Origin: Candidatus Woesearchaeota archaeon
Lineage (GTDB): Archaea; Nanobdellota; Nanobdellia; Woesearchaeales; GW2011-AR4
Assembly (NCBI GenBank): GCA_016184145.1
Contig: JACPDF010000024.1
Location: 1-63,573 of the forward strand
DNA: 63,573 nucleotides
Direction of reading: 5' to 3'
The notes under the pieces are model-generated. The model was not told where the DNA came from and did not search any database. It saw only the letters and a list, made by a program, of their open reading frames with translations. This document shows positions 57,694 through 63,573 of the stretch, piece after piece; position 1 is the first letter of the stretch, and each line of letters opens with the position of its first letter. Position numbers and translations under genes: made by a program.

Positions 57694-59367
57694 TTAAGCT
57701 ACGAGTTTGAGGGATTGTGTGGCTTGCACTGTCGGCTTTATACTGCTACGATAGGCTCTTTCTATGTACTGATTTATCATTCGCACTGCGCTGAATTTAG
57801 GCCCGAATTCTGCAATCACGCCCGGCATATCTTTAGCCATCTTTCCACTATTGAAATCGTCCATTGCCATCCTAAACTGACTTTGAAATTCTGAAGGCGT
57901 TTCAAATGTATAACCATTCTCTCCAAAACGCCCTTCTACCTCGGGCCAAGCTCCCCCGTCTCTGGAAAGGGTCTTATTCCCGTTCATGCCTGCTTTGAAT
58001 GGGCTTGTGCCAGAAGCCTCTTCGCGCGGCTCTGCTGTTACAACCCATAGGTCTGCGCCAACTGTAAGAATTTTTCCATATTCCATGCTATAGCCTGGAA
58101 GGAATGCAAACTTTATACGGCCTTTTTGCGCTAAGCCCAAGCCAAGAATTTCGTGCAGTATGTTATGACTTACACCATCATCTCTATGTACCTTACCTGA
58201 ATAAATTATCTGCACCGGTCCTGGAAGGTTTTGCGCCTCTACTAAAAACTTTAAGAAATGCTGCGGGTTTTTATAAGGTGTTATCCTCTTTGCATATACG
58301 GCAGTGAAAACATCTTCGCTAAAATCAGCCGTCTTTATACCATGTTCGTTTACTAATCCTATCAAGGTTCTCTTATCGGCAGAATGGGCATCTTGCATCA
58401 AAGATGAATCTATGCTTGCGGCATGGGAGAGCAACTCCGGATTCAAACGCCAATTGCCTTGTATGTGCTCATCAAAAAGCCTTTGCATTTTATCTGAAAT
58501 AAACCTCCAATGGACGCCATTAGTGATATAGTCTATTGTCTTGCCTTTAAATTCCGGCATCTCTTTCATGACTTCTGCATGCAATCTTGACACGCCATTG
58601 GTGTATCTGCTTAAATTAGCTGCAAATAAATTAGTATTAAAGCATTCAGCTCCTGCAAGTTTCGAAAGCTCGTCATAACCCGACAATGAATGCCCTATAG
58701 CTCTATAAACATCTTCATATTTAAATTTTGGCATTCCTGCCTCAATTGGGGTATGATTTGTATAAACACATTGCTCCCTTACACTATCAACATTCCAATG
58801 GTTTTGATTCAAAAGCCTTAATGCCACAAAAGATGCTGCACCTTCCTGCATATGATGTAGGCTTATGTCATAACCTAATTTTTCCAGCATTTCTGGGCCG
58901 GCTAAGCCTAAAATTAAATCTTGAGGCAGCTTATGGTTATTATCATACAAAGATGCAGTAAACCATCTGGCCCACTCAGGATTTTCTGGCTCATTTGCAT
59001 CAAGAAGTATACTATCAATGCTCTCTCCTCTTATTGGGCTTATTATACTTTTCTTCCAAGCTCCAACAACTATATCTGTATCATACAACCTAGTTTTTAC
59101 TTTTTCATGAAGCTTTACATATCCTTGCTGTGCTGGATCCCATGTATCAGGATTAGAAACCTGCCAATTGTTTTCTATTCTTTGCTCAAGAAGGCCATTA
59201 CGATAATTTATGCCAACTGCGACTACTTTTGGGGTTGTTTCAAATTGCGCAAGATCTGCATATGCATAGGCTAAACAGCCATTGAGAACTCCAAGACCGC
59301 CATTATACAGCTTAATTCCATCGCTAAAGCCCCATTCCTGGGAGTATATTGCAACTTGCTTTTGCAT
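57694..59367 (-). CDS. Alpha-glucan phosphorylase family protein
   Basis: YNGGLGVLNG, VYTNHTPIEAGMPKF, TNGVHWRF, AYAKRITPYKNP, EASGTSPFKAGMNGNKTLS. Confidence 0.88.
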   Translation of the reverse strand: MQKQVAIYSQEWGFSDGIKLYNGGLGVLNGCLAYAYADLAQFETTPKVVAVGINYRNGLLEQRIENNWQVSNPDTWDPAQQGYVKLHEKVKTRLYDTDIVVGAWKKSIISPIRGESIDSILLDANEPENPEWARWFTASLYDNNHKLPQDLILGLAGPEMLEKLGYDISLHHMQEGAASFVALRLLNQNHWNVDSVREQCVYTNHTPIEAGMPKFKYEDVYRAIGHSLSGYDELSKLAGAECFNTNLFAANLSRYTNGVSRLHAEVMKEMPEFKGKTIDYITNGVHWRFISDKMQRLFDEHIQGNWRLNPELLSHAASIDSSLMQDAHSADKRTLIGLVNEHGIKTADFSEDVFTAVYAKRITPYKNPQHFLKFLVEAQNLPGPVQIIYSGKVHRDDGVSHNILHEILGLGLAQKGRIKFAFLPGYSMEYGKILTVGADLWVVTAEPREEASGTSPFKAGMNGNKTLSRDGGAWPEVEGRFGENGYTFETPSEFQSQFRMAMDDFNSGKMAKDMPGVIAEFGPKFSAVRMINQYIERAYRSSIKPTVQATQSLKLVA

Positions 59368-59437
59368 TTGTAGTCTTAGTTTTAATATCTTGAAACTACT
59401 ACTTTATAAATTTTACTTAAATTTGTGCCAAATGGAA

Positions 59438-61300
59438 TCAAACCAAAAGCCTTGCTTTTTCTCCCCTGTTTATTGCGTCAATAATAATCCTGCCAACATT
59501 GTTGTTCTTTTTTACCTTAATTAAACCGGTTTTTCCCGCTTTTGCCGTCATTAAGAACTTGTCATTGAGGTATATATCAACATCTTTATGCTGCATATTT
59601 ATTCCCAAATCAAAAAGAATGCTGTTCTTTTTTATATTCAATTGGTACGGGACTTCCTCCTGTTTTTTTGCTTCTTCGTATTTTCCTTTATTGCCGCTTC
59701 CAAGCTCCTGGACATCAATGCTCATCCCCAAATCTTCCTCTATCTGGCTTATTGTCTTTCCCTGCTTCCCTATGATTTTTGCAATGTCGTTTGCAGGAAC
59801 ATAGACAATGCACTTGTTGTCTGAGAGAACTTCAACTTCAGCGTCCCTGGAAAGCCTTTTGAAATAATCCTCTATGGAGGAGGCTGCGAGCCTATGTATG
59901 CCTTTTTTCTTTCCGGCAGTTTCCTGCACAGGAATGACTACTGTCTGCTCACCGTAGCTGTATATTTCATACAACAGTTTCCCTGTCTCGAAATCATTCA
60001 CAACAACAACGGGCCTTGCAAGGTCAGCTTCCGTCATGCCGCTGGGGACTTTTACTGTCATTTTTAATGAAAGCACTTTGCTAATGAAGCCGTTTTTTAT
60101 GAAAACAACGGTGTCAATAACCTGGGGTATTACCCCCATTTCAATTCTTCCTATGAATCTTTGTATAGCATCTATGGGGTTAGTTGCGTGGACAACGCCA
60201 ACCATTCCCACTCCTGCCAGACGCATATCCGCAAACAATTCAAAATCTTTGGTATTCCTCATCTCATCAAAGATTGTGTAATCGGGCCTCGACAGCAATA
60301 AGATGTCATGTATTTCCTGGGCATCTCCGTGGCTTATTGCGTACTGGGTTATGTTATCTGACAGAATCAAGTCGCGGGGGGCTTCGACCGTTTTTACGAT
60401 TTTTTCTTGTTTTGCATAGAATTCGGACAAAGCTTGTGCGAGAGTACTTTTTCCCATGCCTGGAGCTCCTGCTATGAGGACTCCCTCTGCTTGATCACAG
60501 ATTCTTTTCATAAGTTTTTCCGATAGTTTATAGTCTTCTAAATTTAATTTTCTTACAGGCCTGACTGCAGTTATTTCCCACCCGTCAGAGAAAGGAGGCC
60601 TTGTTATGACAATCCTATAGCGCCCAAGCTGCACAATAGTGCTGCCAAACCTTTCTATTTCGATAAAGCTGTCCCTTCTCAGCTTTGCATCTTCTATAAT
60701 CTCGCGGCTTATTTCCTGGATTTCTTCCTGCGACAGAATTTTTTTCCTTAAAGCCTTAAACTCCCAGTTTCCCGGCATTCCTTTCTTTGCATAAGGCATC
60801 ACGTTTTCCCTTAAATGAACTGACATTGTGATTTCATCGAAGAATTTTTCAAGCTTAAGCTTCTTAAGGCCTTTTTCAGAAGGCTTAAAGTAGATTGCTT
60901 TTATGCCCCTGGCTAATGCAACTTCTGACTGCACTTTGTCTGAGGTAATCAAGGTTGCATCTTCGTCATAAGCCAACTGCCTTATCAAAGCGTCTATTTC
61001 TCCCAAAGAAGCGTGCCTTATTTCAGCTGCCCTTGGCCTTGCGCCCTTAAAAGAAAGCTCAAACTCCTTTTTTGGCCCAAGATGCTTTATTCTTTTGATT
61101 TCATCCAATCCTAAAAAGCCGATCGCTTTGCCTAAATTTGCCTGGTGCTCAAGCTCTGCAAGGACCGCTTCATGGATTATTACCTCTTTAGTCTTGATTT
61201 CGTCTTTGCCCATTTTTTCTGATAACAGGCCCTCTATTATTACAGAAGTATCCGGGACAATTCTTTCCATACCTGCATTTTTTTGGTTTTCATTATCCAT
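59438..61300 (-). CDS. PIN domain + PilT/VirB11-like ATPase + KH domain protein (PINA-type)
   Basis: N-terminal PIN (VPDTSVIIEGLLSEKM...DEDATLITSDK), ATPase GAPGMGKSTLAQALSEF, KH VPANDIAKIIGKQGKTISQIEEDLG. Confidence 0.93.
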   Translation of the reverse strand: MDNENQKNAGMERIVPDTSVIIEGLLSEKMGKDEIKTKEVIIHEAVLAELEHQANLGKAIGFLGLDEIKRIKHLGPKKEFELSFKGARPRAAEIRHASLGEIDALIRQLAYDEDATLITSDKVQSEVALARGIKAIYFKPSEKGLKKLKLEKFFDEITMSVHLRENVMPYAKKGMPGNWEFKALRKKILSQEEIQEISREIIEDAKLRRDSFIEIERFGSTIVQLGRYRIVITRPPFSDGWEITAVRPVRKLNLEDYKLSEKLMKRICDQAEGVLIAGAPGMGKSTLAQALSEFYAKQEKIVKTVEAPRDLILSDNITQYAISHGDAQEIHDILLLSRPDYTIFDEMRNTKDFELFADMRLAGVGMVGVVHATNPIDAIQRFIGRIEMGVIPQVIDTVVFIKNGFISKVLSLKMTVKVPSGMTEADLARPVVVVNDFETGKLLYEIYSYGEQTVVIPVQETAGKKKGIHRLAASSIEDYFKRLSRDAEVEVLSDNKCIVYVPANDIAKIIGKQGKTISQIEEDLGMSIDVQELGSGNKGKYEEAKKQEEVPYQLNIKKNSILFDLGINMQHKDVDIYLNDKFLMTAKAGKTGLIKVKKNNNVGRIIIDAINRGEKARLLV

Positions 61301-61567
61301 ACTGATTGTTAATACTAATTTATTTATAAAATTTTGCTTTTTTATTAAATTTCAGTATTGAAAATAATTTATTTTAGATTAGTTTTATTTCTTAATAATA
61401 TTGAAAATAAATGAAGGAAGTAAAATTAGAATTAGACCACAGGTTACAGCACATAATAATTATGTCAATAAAGTCAAAATAGCAATATAAATAATATTTT
61501 AATTTATTATAATATTGAAAATAATTAATTCAAGCATAAATTTATTTATTTACAATAATGAAAAGAT

Positions 61568-63573
61568 TTATTTTTTTCTGAAAACAAACCAAACAATAAT
61601 AAAGAATACTACCAGGCTGCCTATTATAACAAATAGCAATGTTTTCGGCTTTTCAAGGCTTCTTGTTATACTATTGAAAGTCAGCATAAAATTCTGTATA
61701 AGGGTGACATTGGCAAGCTCAACAGCAATGCTTTCATTTGCCTCATAAGGCCTCTCATTTTTATCTTTATACTTAATATTGATGTTAAATTCGTTAACTC
61801 CTTTCCTTAAATCCTTGCCAAGCAAATTTATTATGAATTTCCTGCCCCCAGAAAGCTCCTTTACAACCCATGTTTTTTCAAAATTATCATTTGACAAGGC
61901 AATCTCAACGTTTTGGGGGTTTGATCTGGATTCCTTGTTTAATAAAAAGCTGATCTTAAACTGCTCCCTGTAAGAAACTTCTTTAGGCGCTTCTATTTCA
62001 TTTATTTTTATTTTTGGAGCGTCCAAAACATCAACATCAATGCTATGAGCTTTGGATACATCCGCATTTTTTAGGCTCAAAACAAGCTGCTGCTTTTCTT
62101 CTTTTAGATTTTCTGCTGAGAAGTTAACTGATTTTTGCTGTGATATGCCCAAATCAAATTTCCTGCATTCATTTGCCAGGCAGAAATCCAGATTTTTCAG
62201 GAAGATATTTCCGATATTTTTTACATTGCAATGGACCAAAGCGGTTTCATAGGAATAAAACTCGCTTTTGTCTATGCTGCAGTCAATGTTAACCTCTTTT
62301 GAATATATTTTTTGCTCCTCTTCCTGCTTTTGCTTTAAAATATTGTTTACTTCGTCTAAGGAAAGAACTATGTCATTTTTTGCTGACTTAAATTCAACGC
62401 TTTTTGTAAAGTTCCTTAACACGGTTATTGATATAGGAAAGGTGTAGATGTAATTCCTTTCAAGATCAGAAGGCAGCTTAACAATCCAGAATACGCTCTT
62501 CTTTTCTTTTGGCTTTAACAGGATGTTTTTGACAAAGTTTTCTTCCAAAGAAATTTCTTTTGGCTTTGATATATAGATCTCTGATGAAATGTAATAATCT
62601 TCTGAATTTTCCAAAGAAACTTCTATCAGGTTATATGAGCCGAAGCCTATATTTTCCTTTAAAACGCTAACGTCTAAACTAATGGGCTGCTCTGCTCTTC
62701 CTATCTTTTCTTCAACATCAGCTTTTATGTCCAGCTCTTTTGTCTCTAAATCAACTTTTCTTGAGAGCCACTTGTACTGGACAGAAGGCTCTGCGCTGTC
62801 TATGGATTCTTTCAGCTTTATATGCGTAGGGTCTATGTAGCCAAACTGGCCGTATGTTACATCGTAAGGAACCCAGCCATAGCCTGGAAAATAAACCTCT
62901 GCCCACCCATGAGAACCCCAGTTTTCCGGAAATAGAGGGCTGTTGGTATATGCTACACCAGAAACGAATCTTGCCGGAATGCCGACAGATCTCAGCATTG
63001 CAATAAATAAAGAGGTTAGCTCATCGCATACGCCCTGCTTTTGCTCAAGAACCCATGATGCTTTTTGGCTTACATCTGCTGTGAGTGTGCTCAAGTTGTA
63101 ATTGATATTGTTCTTTGTCCATTCAGCAAACTTATCCACAACAACATACAAATCATCCTGCCCTTCAGCAAGTTTTGATGCTAATTCTATTATGTCCTGG
63201 TTATTCGAGTCTATTACCTCCTGGGGCTGGGTAAATTGCTTTAGTTCTTCAGGAAGCTCAGCTAGGGGGAAGGGTATTTTTTTTGTCAGCTTTATGATGT
63301 TGCTGCTTGTCCTTATTTTTGCGCTGTAGCCAAAGCTTATTTCGTTTTTAGGATTCTGCCATTCAAAAAGCAAAGCGTTGTTTTCTATTTTTGCCTCAGG
63401 ATAAAAGTCAAATGCCATAACTTTCTGATTGAAGCTTTCATAAGGATAATGGGAAAGGTTTACTTTTATGTAATCCACGCTATAATCTGCGGCTTTTGGC
63501 CTTATATCGGCCCCAGAGGAAACGTCTATGCCTATTATTAAATTCTGGCTGTTGTAGAACCAGTCGTCCTGAG
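61568..63573 (-). CDS. Membrane-anchored transglutaminase-like domain protein, truncated by window edge
   Basis: QKQGVCDELTSLFIAMLRSVGIPARFVSG, SHGWAEVYFPGYGWVPYDVT; frame stays open upstream of 63478 to the window end (QDDWFYNSQNLIIGIDVSSGADIRPKAADYS). Confidence 0.9.
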   Translation of the reverse strand, partial: QDDWFYNSQNLIIGIDVSSGADIRPKAADYSVDYIKVNLSHYPYESFNQKVMAFDFYPEAKIENNALLFEWQNPKNEISFGYSAKIRTSSNIIKLTKKIPFPLAELPEELKQFTQPQEVIDSNNQDIIELASKLAEGQDDLYVVVDKFAEWTKNNINYNLSTLTADVSQKASWVLEQKQGVCDELTSLFIAMLRSVGIPARFVSGVAYTNSPLFPENWGSHGWAEVYFPGYGWVPYDVTYGQFGYIDPTHIKLKESIDSAEPSVQYKWLSRKVDLETKELDIKADVEEKIGRAEQPISLDVSVLKENIGFGSYNLIEVSLENSEDYYISSEIYISKPKEISLEENFVKNILLKPKEKKSVFWIVKLPSDLERNYIYTFPISITVLRNFTKSVEFKSAKNDIVLSLDEVNNILKQKQEEEQKIYSKEVNIDCSIDKSEFYSYETALVHCNVKNIGNIFLKNLDFCLANECRKFDLGISQQKSVNFSAENLKEEKQQLVLSLKNADVSKAHSIDVDVLDAPKIKINEIEAPKEVSYREQFKISFLLNKESRSNPQNVEIALSNDNFEKTWVVKELSGGRKFIINLLGKDLRKGVNEFNINIKYKDKNERPYEANESIAVELANVTLIQNFMLTFNSITRSLEKPKTLLFVIIGSLVVFFIIVWFVFRKK

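Noticed and set aside
61380-61567. AT-rich tract with TAATA/AAATA repetition, considered as CRISPR or satellite
   Set aside because: No regular repeat-spacer periodicity; simple low-complexity intergenic DNA.
1-63573. CRISPR arrays, cas genes, transposases, integrases, prophage genes
   Set aside because: None recognised in either strand; this also limits the integron-cassette interpretation of the TA locus.

Overview
The window looks like ~63.6 kb of a low-GC archaeal chromosome, probably a DPANN (Woesearchaeota/Pacearchaeota-like) lineage. That placement is inferred from archaeal-type informational genes, leaderless TATA-box promoters and intron-bearing tRNAs. It encodes mostly housekeeping genes: SMC, alaS, serS, EF-2, L7Ae/S28e/L24e/NDK, Orc1/Cdc6, RtcB/archease, AglB, NreA, PINA-type ATPase, Nth/Ogg, SOD. 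The items most worth a second look are: (1) a 25-codon ORF (MADKRINKNSVLSLLALNLLLLLLL*) directly upstream of an orphan 2-isopropylmalate-synthase-like gene, behind its own TATA box. It resembles a leucine attenuator leader peptide, and the RNA after its stop codon can pair with the leuA Shine-Dalgarno. (2) Two NrdR-box-like palindromes 32 bp apart upstream of an intein-containing class II RNR, in an RNR-CobA-RNR cluster. (3) tRNA genes with insertions inside the T-loop (Arg-GCG, Gly-TCC) plus canonical 37/38 introns (Asn, Ile, Arg), in the same window as rtcB/archease. (4) A RelE-type toxin-antitoxin module bounded by attC-like and inverted-repeat structures that could be an integron-like cassette in an archaeon. 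(5) A DtxR/IdeR-type operator in front of a dtxR-MCO-ZIP-NRAMP operon. (6) A family of dispersed palindromic extragenic elements. (7) A stand-alone C-terminal half of a Hel308-like helicase with its own promoter. All family calls were made by eye from the translations; no searches were run.
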